Notes: generated from the letters alone by a model not told the origin. A stretch of 64,000 nt of DNA from Chitinophaga vietnamensis (GCF_902167635.1 NZ_CABHMS010000005.1:124001-188000), one strand, 5' to 3'. Counted from the stretch's first letter, positions 44,700-55,072 are shown. Translations and numbers: made by a program.

Positions 44700-47600
44700 A
44701 TGAAGAAAAAATTGACATTCCTTATGCGGTCAGGCTTGATGGGGACAGGACTGCTGCTCTTATCCCTTCTCATTTTTGCCCAGAGCAGGAAGATCACCGG
44801 TAAAGTGATCGATGCCCGGGACAACTCACCGCTGCCCGGTGTATCCGTGCAGATCAAAGGCACCAACACCGGCACACAAACCAAACCAGACGGCACTTAC
44901 AGCATCGATGCTCCCGCCGGCAGCACGCTCATCTTCTCCTTTGTAGGGTATACCCAACAGGAAAAAAGCACCGGCAACAACGCCGTAGTGAACATGGCCC
45001 TCAGCACCGACGTGAAATCATTGCAAGACGTAGTAGTGATCGGTTATGGTACCGCTAAACGTTCCGACGTAACCGGTTCCGTAGCCTCCGTAAGAGCGGC
45101 ACAACTCCAGGAAAGGCCCGCCCCGTCTGTAAACCAGGCACTCAGCGGTCGCATACCCGGCGTACAGGTGAACACTAACTCCGGTCGCCCCGGCGGACAA
45201 ACCAACATCCGCATCCGCGGCTTCAGTTCTATCAACACCACCAACAACCCGCTTTACATCATCGATGGAGTGGCGCTCCCCGTGGGTTCACAAACGCAGA
45301 GCAGTAATGCCATCGATTTCATCAACCCGAATGATATCGAATCTATCGAAGTACTGAAAGATGCCTCTGCCACTGCGATCTACGGTGCGCGCGGCGCCAA
45401 CGGCGTGGTAATGATCACCACCAAAAAAGGTACTGCGCTCGGCGGCCGTGTTACGTACGACACCTACCTCAGCAAAAACACCATCGGCCCGCACCGCGTG
45501 GAAATGCTGAACGCCAAAGAATACATGCAGGTAGAAGACCTCGCCTGGAAAAACTCGCAGATCTACGATCCCGCAGGATGGGCCAATGGCGACTACGTAT
45601 CCAAAAATCCGAAACTGAAGAGAACAGACCCCCGCTTGTTTGATAAAGACGGTAACCCTTACTATGACACCGACTGGTTGAAAGAATCTGTACAACACAA
45701 ACTCACACAAAGCCACCAGCTTGGTTTTACAGGTGGTAATGCCGATAGTCAATACGGCCTGTTCCTCGGTTACCTCGATGATAATGGCCTGCTACTGAAC
45801 TCTTATCTCAAACGTTATTCTGCCCGTTTTACTATTGACAGCAAAATCAAAGAATGGCTGCATGTAGGCGGTTCACTGAGCTATAACAACCAGGAAGAAA
45901 ACCTGGTGGATATCGGTACCGGCGGCCTTAACTCCGTACGTATGATCACCGAAGCGCTGCCTTTCCTCCCTGTTAAATTCAAAGACGGCAGCTGGTCTAA
46001 TAACAAGGTATATCCCGGCGCAGAAGGCGGTTCCAACCCGGTACAGATCCTCACCGACAGGAAATACATCCTCAACACACAGAACCTCCTCGGTAACGTA
46101 TACGCCGACCTGCAACTGGCCAAGGGCCTGACTTTCCGCAGTGTGCTCGGTACCAACATCGTTACCCGCGGACGCAATGAATGGAACGGCCGCTCCCTGC
46201 TCGATATCTCCGCTTCGCAGAAAGGTATCGCCATCGACGCCAACGACCGTGAAAGTTATTGGTCTTTCGAGAACTACCTTACCTACACCAAGCGCTTCAA
46301 CAAAGTGCATAGCTTCACCGGTATGGCAGGTCTGTCATGGCAACAGACCAATATGTTCGGTTTCAATGCAAGAGCAGAGAATTTTTCTACCGACTACTTT
46401 GAGAACAACAACCTCGGTGCAGGTTCCAACATTCCTGCCAGCGGCGTAGGTTCTTACAGGAGCAGCTTTGCCTTCAACTCTTACTTCGCCCGTTTGAACT
46501 ATGGCTTTAAAGACAGGTACCTCGTTACCTTCACCGGCCGTGCAGATGGATCTTCCCGTTTTGGTGAAAACCACAAATATGCCTTCTTCCCTTCAGCAGC
46601 ATTCGCGTGGAGAGCATCAGAAGAAGAATGGCTGAAGAACAATAAAATTATCTCCAACCTGAAACTGCGCACCAGCTATGGTTTAACGGGTAACTCTGAA
46701 ATACCTTCCTATAACTCGCTGGCATCCCTGGCTGCGAGCGGTACTTACGCCGCTGCCATCGGCGGCGCCAAAGTACAGGGCGTGGGTACCAACCGCCTGG
46801 CCAATGCCGACCTCCGTTGGGAAAAAACAGCGCAGTATGATGGAGGCATAGAAATTGGTTTGATCAAGAACAGGATCAACCTGGAAGCAGATTACTACTA
46901 TCGCAAAACCACCGACATGTTGCTGGATGCGCCAGTGCCCACCACCAGCGGTTATACCACCATCCGTCAGAACATCGGCTCCATGGAGAACAAAGGTATT
47001 GAACTGGCAGTGAATGCACTGGTAGTAAACAGCAAGGACTTCAGCTGGAATTCTACCTTTAATATCTCTTTCAACAAGAACAAGGTGCTGTCGCTCGCTA
47101 CGCCGGCCGACATCTTTGGCGTGGGTGGTCCTAACTTCACCAATCAGACCAACATTATTCGTGTAGGCGAGCCCGTTGGTTCTTTCTGGGGCCTGGTGCG
47201 CCTGGGAACCTGGAGCACGGCAGAAGCAGCAGAAGCGGCTAAATTCACCGACTACCGCGGTGGTAAGCCCATCTTGCCTGGTGATATCAAATACCTCGAC
47301 GTGAACGGCGATCATGCCATCAATGACGCCGACCGTCAGATCATCGGTAATGGTAACCCGAAAGGCTGGGGTGGATTTCTCAACACCTTTAAATACAAAA
47401 ACTGGGATCTCACCATCGAGCTGCAATACATGTATGGCAACGATGTGCTGAATATGACCCACCACTCCGGTGAAGACCGTACCGGCCTGGCCAACAGCTT
47501 CAAATCTGTGCTCGACTACTGGACGCCGGATCATCAGAACACCATGATCGCTGCACCACGTAACCCGGCAGCAGGCTACGTTACCAACGTAGATACCCGC

Positions 47601-47855
47601 TGGGTGGAAGATGGTTCCTTCATCCGTGGTAAAAACCTCCTGCTGGGTTACACCTTCCCGGCAGAGATGATACAACCACTGCATCTGTCCAGACTGCGGA
47701 TCTATGGCGCCGTACAGAACTTCTTCCTGAGAACGAAATTCAGTGGCAACGATCCTGAGGTAACTACCTATAGCAACGCTTTTGCACAAGGACAGACCTT
47801 CTTCGACTATCCCAAGCCAACTACTTATACCCTGGGATTAAATGTGGCGTTCTAA
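44700..47855 (+). CDS. SusC/RagA TonB-dependent transporter, no STN domain
   Basis: This 1051-residue outer-membrane transporter is started at 44700 (MKKKLTFLMRSGL), because the signal peptide begins there. The carboxypeptidase-like domain comes directly after the signal (ITGKVIDARDNSPLPGVSVQ). The plug follows (VVVIGYGTAKRSDVTGSVAS; IRIRGFSSINTTNNPLYIIDG), and the barrel ends in LGLNVAF. The missing STN domain means it cannot signal to a FecR protein, unlike the other two SusC proteins here. It is followed by its SusD partner after 29 bases. The substrate is unknown. Confidence 0.94.
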   Translation: MKKKLTFLMRSGLMGTGLLLLSLLIFAQSRKITGKVIDARDNSPLPGVSVQIKGTNTGTQTKPDGTYSIDAPAGSTLIFSFVGYTQQEKSTGNNAVVNMALSTDVKSLQDVVVIGYGTAKRSDVTGSVASVRAAQLQERPAPSVNQALSGRIPGVQVNTNSGRPGGQTNIRIRGFSSINTTNNPLYIIDGVALPVGSQTQSSNAIDFINPNDIESIEVLKDASATAIYGARGANGVVMITTKKGTALGGRVTYDTYLSKNTIGPHRVEMLNAKEYMQVEDLAWKNSQIYDPAGWANGDYVSKNPKLKRTDPRLFDKDGNPYYDTDWLKESVQHKLTQSHQLGFTGGNADSQYGLFLGYLDDNGLLLNSYLKRYSARFTIDSKIKEWLHVGGSLSYNNQEENLVDIGTGGLNSVRMITEALPFLPVKFKDGSWSNNKVYPGAEGGSNPVQILTDRKYILNTQNLLGNVYADLQLAKGLTFRSVLGTNIVTRGRNEWNGRSLLDISASQKGIAIDANDRESYWSFENYLTYTKRFNKVHSFTGMAGLSWQQTNMFGFNARAENFSTDYFENNNLGAGSNIPASGVGSYRSSFAFNSYFARLNYGFKDRYLVTFTGRADGSSRFGENHKYAFFPSAAFAWRASEEEWLKNNKIISNLKLRTSYGLTGNSEIPSYNSLASLAASGTYAAAIGGAKVQGVGTNRLANADLRWEKTAQYDGGIEIGLIKNRINLEADYYYRKTTDMLLDAPVPTTSGYTTIRQNIGSMENKGIELAVNALVVNSKDFSWNSTFNISFNKNKVLSLATPADIFGVGGPNFTNQTNIIRVGEPVGSFWGLVRLGTWSTAEAAEAAKFTDYRGGKPILPGDIKYLDVNGDHAINDADRQIIGNGNPKGWGGFLNTFKYKNWDLTIELQYMYGNDVLNMTHHSGEDRTGLANSFKSVLDYWTPDHQNTMIAAPRNPAAGYVTNVDTRWVEDGSFIRGKNLLLGYTFPAEMIQPLHLSRLRIYGAVQNFFLRTKFSGNDPEVTTYSNAFAQGQTFFDYPKPTTYTLGLNVAF

Positions 47856-47884
47856 TTTGTTCAGTAACCTAAAGACTATTAACC

Positions 47885-49459
47885 ATGAAGCGTAACATAA
47901 TCAACAAAACGATGCTGCTGGCCCTGGGAGGCGCGCTGATGCTGGGTATGGGCACCGGATGTTCCAAGTTCCTGAAAGAGAACGACCCGTCCAACCTCTC
48001 GCCCGACAGCTATTTCACCTTGCCTGAACATGCCGATGCTGCCGTGTTTGCAGCCTATGCACGTACCCGCGTGATCGGTGAAGGCGCCGGTATCTTCTCC
48101 AATAACTTCCAGATGCTGGACGCCCCTACCGGTACCGCTATCACCGGTACTGCGCAGAACTCCGATCTCAATAACCTCCTCGGCCTGGTATACAATGGCG
48201 ATAACCTGCATGTAGGACAGTGGTGGAGAGGGCTCTACAAAGAGATCGCACAGTGTAACCTCACGCTCGATAAAGTACCTGGCATCAACCCGATGGACAG
48301 TGCGCAAAAGAAGCGCGTGCTCGGCGAAGCCAGCTTCCTCCGCGCCTGGGCTTATTTTTATGCAGTAAGGTTATGGGGAGATATTCCACTGATCCTGAAA
48401 TCACAAACAGCATCTTCGCCTGATTTCTTCCCTTCCCGCACGAAAACAGAAGACGTTTATAATGCCATCGTGCAGGACCTGAAGAATGCAGAAGCCGCAG
48501 GCCTCAACTGGACGGACGCCTCCGGCCGCGTAGGCCTCGCCGCTATCAAAACACAGCTGGCGAAAGTATATCTCACCATGGCTGGATTCCCGCTCAACAA
48601 AGGCGCCGCTTATTACAAACTGGCGGCCGACAAAGCCAAGGAAGTGATCGACTATGCAGAAGCACATCCCTCAGAGATAGGCCTGTTCCCGGATTACGCC
48701 AGTTTGCACACCACAGCGATGAACAACAAACTGGAACATCTCTTTGAAGTGCAATACCTGAGCGGCGTAGAAGAGAACCCGCTGCAATCGATCATGCTGC
48801 CCAACAACTCCCTTGCACAGGATATATCCGCGAAAGGCAGTGGCGTAGGCAGTTCCATGCCCTCTCAATCTTTCTACAATTCTTTCAAAAAGTTTGAGCC
48901 TACGGACAAACGTACGGATGAACAACAGTTCTTCTTTACCTCTTATTACGTAAAAGGCAACGGTGCACCGTTTCCGCTCGGCGCTCCTTACATCTTCAAA
49001 CATTTTGACGTAGAAGCGCATGGCGCTCCCGGCAAGCCCGGCACTGCTATCAGCAACCTGAACGTACCACAGATACGTTATGCTGAAACGCTGCTCATCT
49101 ATGCGGAAGCAGAGAACCGTGCAGACGGATCGCCCAATGCAGCCGCTTACAAAGCGCTCAACGCGGTACGCGCACGCGCCGGAAACCCTGCACTGGCGGG
49201 CCTCAGCCAAACCGACTTTGAAACCTATGTTTGGCGTGAGCGCTGGCATGAGTTCTGTTATGAAGGCATCATCTGGTTCGACATGGTGCGCCTGCAGAAA
49301 GTATATAATGAAGATACCAATGGCTTCGATGCTTTCATTGGCCACATCAACAAAAACTCCGGACAGGCATTACAAAAGAAACACCTGCTGTTTCCGCTGC
49401 CTACTTCAGAAATGAAGAACAATCCGAAACTGATACCACAGAACGAAGGCTATAATTGA
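47885..49459 (+). CDS. SusD/RagB-family outer-membrane lipoprotein
   Basis: The 524-residue lipoprotein has its signal peptide Cys in GTGCSKFLK. Helical SusD features include LGEASFLRAWAYFYAVRLWGDIPL, the PQIRYAETLLIYAEAENR segment and the final WHEFCYEGIIWFDMVRL. It pairs with the SusC upstream and ends the operon. No enzyme gene follows, so the locus gives no clue to the ligand. The TGA stop ends at the first base of the inverted repeat at 49459. Confidence 0.93.
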   Translation: MKRNIINKTMLLALGGALMLGMGTGCSKFLKENDPSNLSPDSYFTLPEHADAAVFAAYARTRVIGEGAGIFSNNFQMLDAPTGTAITGTAQNSDLNNLLGLVYNGDNLHVGQWWRGLYKEIAQCNLTLDKVPGINPMDSAQKKRVLGEASFLRAWAYFYAVRLWGDIPLILKSQTASSPDFFPSRTKTEDVYNAIVQDLKNAEAAGLNWTDASGRVGLAAIKTQLAKVYLTMAGFPLNKGAAYYKLAADKAKEVIDYAEAHPSEIGLFPDYASLHTTAMNNKLEHLFEVQYLSGVEENPLQSIMLPNNSLAQDISAKGSGVGSSMPSQSFYNSFKKFEPTDKRTDEQQFFFTSYYVKGNGAPFPLGAPYIFKHFDVEAHGAPGKPGTAISNLNVPQIRYAETLLIYAEAENRADGSPNAAAYKALNAVRARAGNPALAGLSQTDFETYVWRERWHEFCYEGIIWFDMVRLQKVYNEDTNGFDAFIGHINKNSGQALQKKHLLFPLPTSEMKNNPKLIPQNEGYN

Positions 49460-49553
49460 TTTAGGGATTTCTTGATTTACGGATTTATGGATTTGGGGCG
49501 GCCTTCAGGTTCGCCCCAAATTCGTAAATCCGTAAATCAAAAAATCCCTAAAT
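49459..49553. repeat. 42-bp-arm inverted repeat at convergent gene ends
   Basis: Arms at 49459-49500 and 49512-49553 pair with only three mismatches, two of which are G-U wobbles in RNA, around an 11-base loop. Both ends read ATTTAGGGATTT inwards, and TTGATTTACGGATTT is at 49472. The arms close on a GGGGCG/CGCCCC clamp. The element bridges the SusD stop and the stop codon of the convergent sigma gene. No other terminator lies here. Confidence 0.85.
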
Positions 49554-50108
49554 ATTTTCAAGCGTAAAATTCACGGCCTGTGTAAGGCGTTTCATGGCAA
49601 TGGCGAGTTGGTTCTCTACTGTTTTTACAGAGAGGTTGAGTAAAGTTGCCACTTCTTTATAACGAAGCCCGTATTGCTTTACGAGCATATATACCATCTT
49701 GCATTTTGGGGGCAGCTGTTGTATAGTGAACTCCATTTTGCGGATCATCTCTGCGGAAATCATCAGTTGTTCAGGATCGCTGTCGAATGCGATCTCCAGT
49801 TTATCTTCCTCTGTAAAGGCCACCTGGCGCGATGCGGCTTGCTTGCGCAGCGTATCGATCGCTTTGTTTTTAGCGACGACAAATAAATATACCTGTGGGT
49901 TTTTAATATCAGTGAGCGATTGTCTTTTTTGCCAGCAATGCATGAACACATCGTTGGTGATTTCTTCAGCAGTTTCTTTGGAGCGGGTGAGAGAGAAGGA
50001 GAAACGGAGCAGCTTCACGAAAAAATGATTGTAGAAAGCCTTGAATGCCTCTTGATCACTGTTCGCTGTCATATTCCTGAAAAGCTCATTAATTGTACAC
50101 TGGTCCAT
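49548..50108 (-). CDS. ECF RNA polymerase sigma factor
   Basis: The 186-residue sigma-70 family protein has region 2 (SKETAEEITNDVFMHCWQKR) and region 4 (LPPKCKMVYMLVKQYGLRYKEVATLLNLSVKTVENQL). It is transcribed away from the FecR gene 220 bases to the right, instead of sitting in the same operon as in the first locus. It most likely serves that FecR and its SusC. Its stop lies inside the inverted repeat shared with the convergent SusD gene. Confidence 0.93.
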   Translation of the reverse strand: MDQCTINELFRNMTANSDQEAFKAFYNHFFVKLLRFSFSLTRSKETAEEITNDVFMHCWQKRQSLTDIKNPQVYLFVVAKNKAIDTLRKQAASRQVAFTEEDKLEIAFDSDPEQLMISAEMIRKMEFTIQQLPPKCKMVYMLVKQYGLRYKEVATLLNLSVKTVENQLAIAMKRLTQAVNFTLENI

Positions 50109-50328
50109 CCCTTAAAGCTACTAGATATTGGTTGCAAGTTATATAACGCAGATTAAGCTAAAGTTAACAAAATATTTTGTCTGCAAAATGTTTTTCGTCA
50201 ATGGTAGTATATTATCAGGGCCTGATATTTTCTATCCGTATGTTAACCAGATAAAAATTTTTTCCTTGCCTTTGGGGGTTTTTATTTTTCCTTTCGTCCT
50301 CTTCCTGAAAACACGGATGTAAATCAAG

Positions 50329-51411
50329 ATGATCGAGCGTCACCGCATAAATATACTGATGGCCCGGAAAACGGCAGGAGAGGCCACAGTAGCTGAACTG
50401 GAGGAACTGGACCAGTTGCTGATGCAATACCCGGAGCTACAGTATACCTATACTATTATAGAAGAGATACAGTCCGTAGAGATACCGGGTGGTTTCACTG
50501 CAACAGAAGAAGAAGCCGCTCGTGAGCGCGGCCTCGATAAAATGACGCAGTTCCTGCAGGAAGATCATACCGCTGTGGTGCGGCGGCTGTTCCCCTGGAA
50601 AACAGCGGGCGGCATCGCTGCCGGCCTTGCCTTGCTGATAGCGGGTTACAGCCTGTTACGCCTGCCGGCTAAAAATGCTTTCCGTAATGAAGTGGTCACT
50701 AAAACAGGTTCGAAAACCACGCTGGTATTACCTGATGGCACCAGCGTGGCCCTCAATGCCTGCAGCCGCCTTCAGTACGATGCCAAGCGCTTTCTCTCCG
50801 GCGACCGCGAAGTAGTGCTCACCGGCGAAGCCTTTTTCGATGTCAAACATGATCCTTCCCATCCTTTTGTGATACAATCGGGCAACGTGAACATCAAAGT
50901 GCTCGGCACCGCCTTCAATGTAAAGGCCTATACCGAAGATGCCAACGTAGAAACAACACTCATCAGCGGTAAAGTGGAAGTGAGCTTTCCGGATAACGAC
51001 AACACCAAAGCCAGGAGGGTAGTGGTATTGCAGCCGGATCAAAAACTGGTGATCCCTAATATCACCCATATATTCTCCTCAAAAAACCAACCGGTACCTA
51101 CAACGGGATTTGCAGTCGTACCTGTAAAAGCAAGTGAAAGTAATCATACCGGCGCCGAAGATGCAAAGCCGGAAACTGCCTGGATGAACGACCGCTTTGA
51201 ATTTGACAATGCCTCTTTTGAAGAACTGTCGCACGATCTGGAACGCTGGTTCAATGTCACCATCCGCTTCCGCAATGATCGTTACAAACATGAAGCGTTC
51301 ACCGGCGCCTTTAAGAAACAAAGCATAGATGAAGTGTTGCAGGCATTGCAACTGACTTCGTCTTTTCATTATCAGCTGGATAGTAAAGATAATATCATCT
51401 ATATCTGGTAG
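50329..51411 (+). CDS. FecR-family anti-sigma factor
   Basis: The 360-residue protein has a cytoplasmic N-terminal part (about 1-82), a membrane helix near residues 86-106 (GGIAAGLALLIAGYSLL), and a periplasmic FecR domain. That domain shows LPDGTSVALNACSRLQYD, GEAFFDVKHD, IKVLGTAFNV and ISGKVEVSF. The C-terminal segment (FEELSHDLERWFNVTIRF) is DUF4974-like. It is followed by the STN-bearing SusC, so the three parts of a cell-surface signalling chain are together. A hairpin at 51494 separates it from susC. Confidence 0.92.
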   Translation: MIERHRINILMARKTAGEATVAELEELDQLLMQYPELQYTYTIIEEIQSVEIPGGFTATEEEAARERGLDKMTQFLQEDHTAVVRRLFPWKTAGGIAAGLALLIAGYSLLRLPAKNAFRNEVVTKTGSKTTLVLPDGTSVALNACSRLQYDAKRFLSGDREVVLTGEAFFDVKHDPSHPFVIQSGNVNIKVLGTAFNVKAYTEDANVETTLISGKVEVSFPDNDNTKARRVVVLQPDQKLVIPNITHIFSSKNQPVPTTGFAVVPVKASESNHTGAEDAKPETAWMNDRFEFDNASFEELSHDLERWFNVTIRFRNDRYKHEAFTGAFKKQSIDEVLQALQLTSSFHYQLDSKDNIIYIW

Positions 51412-51493
51412 TCCCCTTCATCCATTTACCTGATTAAAAATCCGTTTGATGGACAGCTAATCAAAACAAACAAATATACCTGGCCGGTAAAAT

Positions 51494-51529
51494 AAAAAAA
51501 GGGAAATGCGGCAACATTCCCCCTTTTCT
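51494..51529 (+). terminator. Hairpin between fecR and susC
   Basis: AAAAAAAGGGAAATG pairs with CATTCCCCCTTTTCT over most positions, around a short loop. It is imperfect but ends in TTTTC, suggesting attenuation after fecR. Such a hairpin would let susC-susD be expressed separately from their regulator. Confidence 0.5.
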
Positions 51530-51604
51530 AAATGCTGGCTAAATAATTAAACCGATCCGTTCGATCTGGTAATGGCCTATTATTTAACCTAACGAAACAA
51601 ATTT

Positions 51605-54600
51605 ATGAAAAAAAGCTATTGGTGGCCTTCTGGTCTCCCACAAGGGGATATGAGGAAACTTATGATGCGTATGAAACTGACATCCGTATTGCTATGCGCC
51701 GGTTTTTTACAGCTGAGCGCTCATGGATTTTCGCAGGAAAGGATCAGTGTTGATTACAACAATATCAACATTGGTAAATTCCTGAACATGATCGGGAAAA
51801 AAAGTGATTATACTTTCCTGTATAAGAACGATGCGATCCCCGACAAAAAGATCAGCATCCGCATGGAGAACGCTTCCGTGAAAGAAGTGCTGGACAAGGC
51901 TTTGGCCGGTACCTCGCTGGATTATCGCGTGATGCCTAACAACCTGGTGGTGATCATCCGCGCGGGCGAAACCGTGCGCACCAACAAGGTGAAAGGTATC
52001 GTGAAAGACGAGCTGGGCACACCGCTCATCGGCGTAACCGTACACGTAAAAGGCACTTCGCAGGGCGTTACCACCAATACGAAAGGTGAATATGAAATAG
52101 AAGTACCGGAAAATGCGGTGCTGGAATTTACTTACGTAGGCTACGAATCAAAGCAGCTGAGCGTAAAAGGCCCCGGTGACTATAACATCCAGATGGCGGC
52201 CAATTCCAGCGGCCTCAATGAAGTTGTGGTAGTAGGTTATGGTAAACAGAAAAGGATCAATACCACCGGTGCGGTGGATAATATCTCCGGTAAAGCATTG
52301 GAAAGCCGCCCGATCACCAACCTCGGTACCGGCCTGCAAGGCTTGATCCCCAACCTGAACATCCTGATCAACAACGGTCGCGCGTCTTCCGCGCCAGGCT
52401 TCAACCTGCGCGGTTATACCTCGCTGAATGGCGGCGATCCTTTCATCCTCGTAGATAATATTCCATTCTCTGCTGATGAAGTATCACGCCTCAATCCTGC
52501 CGATGTGGAAAGCGTGACCGTATTGAAAGATGCAGCATCTGCCGCTATCTACGGCGCGCGCGCCGCCTTTGGCGTAGTGCTCATTACCACCAAATCCGCC
52601 AAGGACGGGAGACTGGCCGTATCGGTAAATGCCAACTATGCTATCCGTACACTGGGTAGCGTACCAAAGATCATCACCGATCCGCTCATCACCATGCAGA
52701 TGAAACACGACGCAGCCACCCCGCTCTACGACCTGTACCCGGATGCCGTAAGAGCCTACGCTGCACAGCGATCCAAAGATCCTTCCCTGCCCGCAGTGAT
52801 CGTAGACCCTACCAACAAGAACGCCTGGATGTATTACGGTATGACCGACTGGCTGCATGAAGTGTACAACAAAACAGCACCTGCCACCACGGCCAACTTC
52901 AGCATCTCGCGCGGTGATGATAAACTGAATTATTATCTGTCAGGAGAATTTTATCAACAGGATGGTATGCTCCGCACCAATCCTGATATCTACAAACGCT
53001 ACAACCTGCGTGGAAAGGCTACTTACACGTTCAACGACCGTTTGAAGATCGGTACCAACACCGTGTATACCAACATGGATTATAATTCGCCATCCAATGC
53101 AATGGATTATCTCTTCTTCCACAACGCCAACCGTACGCCTTCGCTCTCCGTGCCGCGTAACCCGGATGGCACCTGGACTTCCGACGGCGCCGCCCTGCTC
53201 GGTCGCCTGGAAAGTGGTGGCCGCAACAAATCCAATCTCGGTGAATTTATGACCACTTTCAATACCGAGATCGGCCTCGTGAAAAAAGTGTGGACGCTGA
53301 AAGCAGATGTCACTTTCCGCCGCAGCAATGGCGTAGGATCTGCTTACACCGTGCCGGTTGCCTACCGCACCGGTCCTGACCAACCGCTGAAATATACCGA
53401 TGGTAACCAGTCCAGCGCCTCCAACAATGCGATGCAGTCGCGTTACAATGTATATAACATCTACACTGATTTCAGCAAGAAATTCGGTAAGCATGAACTG
53501 GGCGCCCTCGCGGGTTTCAACCAGGAATATTATTACATCAATAATTTTTCTGCCAGCGCCAAAGACCTGATCAGCCCTGACTTCCCGACTACCGGCCTTG
53601 CTACCGGAAAGGTAAGCCAGACGCAGAGCATCAACGACTGGGCCGTGAGAGGCCTCTTCTTCCGGGTGAATTATGCCTTCGATGACAAGTACCTGCTGGA
53701 GCTCAATGGCCGCAGAGACGGTTCTTCCCGTTTCCCTGAAAACCACCGCTGGGGCTTCTTCCCGTCGGCATCCGCTGCATGGGTGATCTCTAAAGAACAG
53801 TTCTTCAAGCCTGCTGCAGCAGCGCTGAAGATCGATAACCTGAAACTGCGCGGCTCTTATGGTTCCCTGGGCGATCAGACCGTAGACCAGACCGGCAGCC
53901 TGAGCTATCTCGCTACCATGCCGGCAAAACAAGAGAACGTAATCCTCGATGGTAAACAACCCATCGGCGTTTACCTGCCAAGACCCGTAACGCCCAACTA
54001 CTCCTGGCAAACCGTGAAATCCGTGAACGGCGGCGTGGATGTATCTTTCCTGAAAGAAAGACTGAGCGTAAGCTACGACCGCTACACCCGCTATACGCAA
54101 GGCATGTTCGTGAAAAGCAAAACACTGCCTGCTGTATTCGGCGCACCAGAACCTGTGACCAATGCCGCCGATCTCAAAACACGCGGACAAGAGCTCAGCA
54201 TCCTGTGGCGCGATCAGTTCAATATCAACAGAAATCCTTTCTCCTATAGTGTGAAACTTGCGCTGGCAGATAGCCGCACCTTCATCACCAAATACGACAA
54301 CCCTACCGGCAGCCTGAGCGATTACCGCAACGGACAAGAAATTGGCGAGATATGGGGACTCGTAACAGAAGGCTTCTTCCAGAATGATGCAGAACTGAAA
54401 AACCATGCCGACCAAACCAAAGTGGGTGAAGATGACCAGAACTACAAATTTTATGTAGGCGACCTCAAATTCAAAGACCTCAATGGCGACGGTGAAATCA
54501 GCTATGGTAAAAACACCGTGTCTGATCCGGGTGACAGAAAGATCATTGGTAACAACAGCGTACGTTTTCCTTACAGCATCGATGTAAGTGCCGGCTACAA

Positions 54601-55051
54601 AGGATTTGACCTGCGTGTGTTTGCACAGGGCGTGGGCAAGAGAGACTGGTATCCCGGTCCGGGCAACCACTACTTCTGGGGTATTTATGCACAACCATGG
54701 ACCAACGTACAGGTGCAGAACATGGACCACTGGACGCCGCAGAATACGAACGCTTATTTCCCCCGCGTGAAATCCTACATCGCTGAAGATGCCGACAGCG
54801 AGCTGGCTGCAGCGCAAACCAAATACCTGCAAAATGCCGCTTACCTGCGCCTGAAGAACATCACCCTCGGATACACGCTGCCCAAGCAGCTGACCGAGAA
54901 AATGAAGATCGCCCGTTTGCGTGTATACTTCTCCGCAGAAAACATCTTCACCGTTTCTCACCTGAGAGCGAACATCGATCCGGAAGGCCTGGATGGCGCT
55001 ATCTATCCTTTCCAGAAAACCTATTCATTCGGTTTGAACATGAACTTTTAA
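51605..55051 (+). CDS. SusC/RagA TonB-dependent transporter with STN domain
   Basis: The 1148-residue protein has a signal peptide (several in-frame ATGs up to about residue 22, so the exact start is open). The STN domain is at about 48-115 (SDYTFLYKNDAIPDKKISI). The carboxypeptidase-like domain follows (VKGIVKDELGTPLIGVTV), then the plug (VVVVGYGKQKRINTTGAVDN; NLRGYTSLNGGDPFILVDN), and a barrel ending in FGLNMNF. With FecR upstream and the sigma gene beyond, it probably signals as well as transports. SusD follows after 21 bases. Confidence 0.94.
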   Translation: MKKSYWWPSGLPQGDMRKLMMRMKLTSVLLCAGFLQLSAHGFSQERISVDYNNINIGKFLNMIGKKSDYTFLYKNDAIPDKKISIRMENASVKEVLDKALAGTSLDYRVMPNNLVVIIRAGETVRTNKVKGIVKDELGTPLIGVTVHVKGTSQGVTTNTKGEYEIEVPENAVLEFTYVGYESKQLSVKGPGDYNIQMAANSSGLNEVVVVGYGKQKRINTTGAVDNISGKALESRPITNLGTGLQGLIPNLNILINNGRASSAPGFNLRGYTSLNGGDPFILVDNIPFSADEVSRLNPADVESVTVLKDAASAAIYGARAAFGVVLITTKSAKDGRLAVSVNANYAIRTLGSVPKIITDPLITMQMKHDAATPLYDLYPDAVRAYAAQRSKDPSLPAVIVDPTNKNAWMYYGMTDWLHEVYNKTAPATTANFSISRGDDKLNYYLSGEFYQQDGMLRTNPDIYKRYNLRGKATYTFNDRLKIGTNTVYTNMDYNSPSNAMDYLFFHNANRTPSLSVPRNPDGTWTSDGAALLGRLESGGRNKSNLGEFMTTFNTEIGLVKKVWTLKADVTFRRSNGVGSAYTVPVAYRTGPDQPLKYTDGNQSSASNNAMQSRYNVYNIYTDFSKKFGKHELGALAGFNQEYYYINNFSASAKDLISPDFPTTGLATGKVSQTQSINDWAVRGLFFRVNYAFDDKYLLELNGRRDGSSRFPENHRWGFFPSASAAWVISKEQFFKPAAAALKIDNLKLRGSYGSLGDQTVDQTGSLSYLATMPAKQENVILDGKQPIGVYLPRPVTPNYSWQTVKSVNGGVDVSFLKERLSVSYDRYTRYTQGMFVKSKTLPAVFGAPEPVTNAADLKTRGQELSILWRDQFNINRNPFSYSVKLALADSRTFITKYDNPTGSLSDYRNGQEIGEIWGLVTEGFFQNDAELKNHADQTKVGEDDQNYKFYVGDLKFKDLNGDGEISYGKNTVSDPGDRKIIGNNSVRFPYSIDVSAGYKGFDLRVFAQGVGKRDWYPGPGNHYFWGIYAQPWTNVQVQNMDHWTPQNTNAYFPRVKSYIAEDADSELAAAQTKYLQNAAYLRLKNITLGYTLPKQLTEKMKIARLRVYFSAENIFTVSHLRANIDPEGLDGAIYPFQKTYSFGLNMNF

Positions 55052-55072
55052 TGCCAGAAAAAAATGTGCAAA

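Noticed and set aside
46683-47789. 368-codon minus-strand frame opposite the SusC barrel
   Set aside because: Antisense to a well-defined TonB-dependent transporter; no own promoter or family features.
52940-54961. 673-codon open frame on the minus strand
   Set aside because: It lies wholly antisense to a clear SusC gene and has no recognisable domain; its length comes from the codon bias of the real gene.
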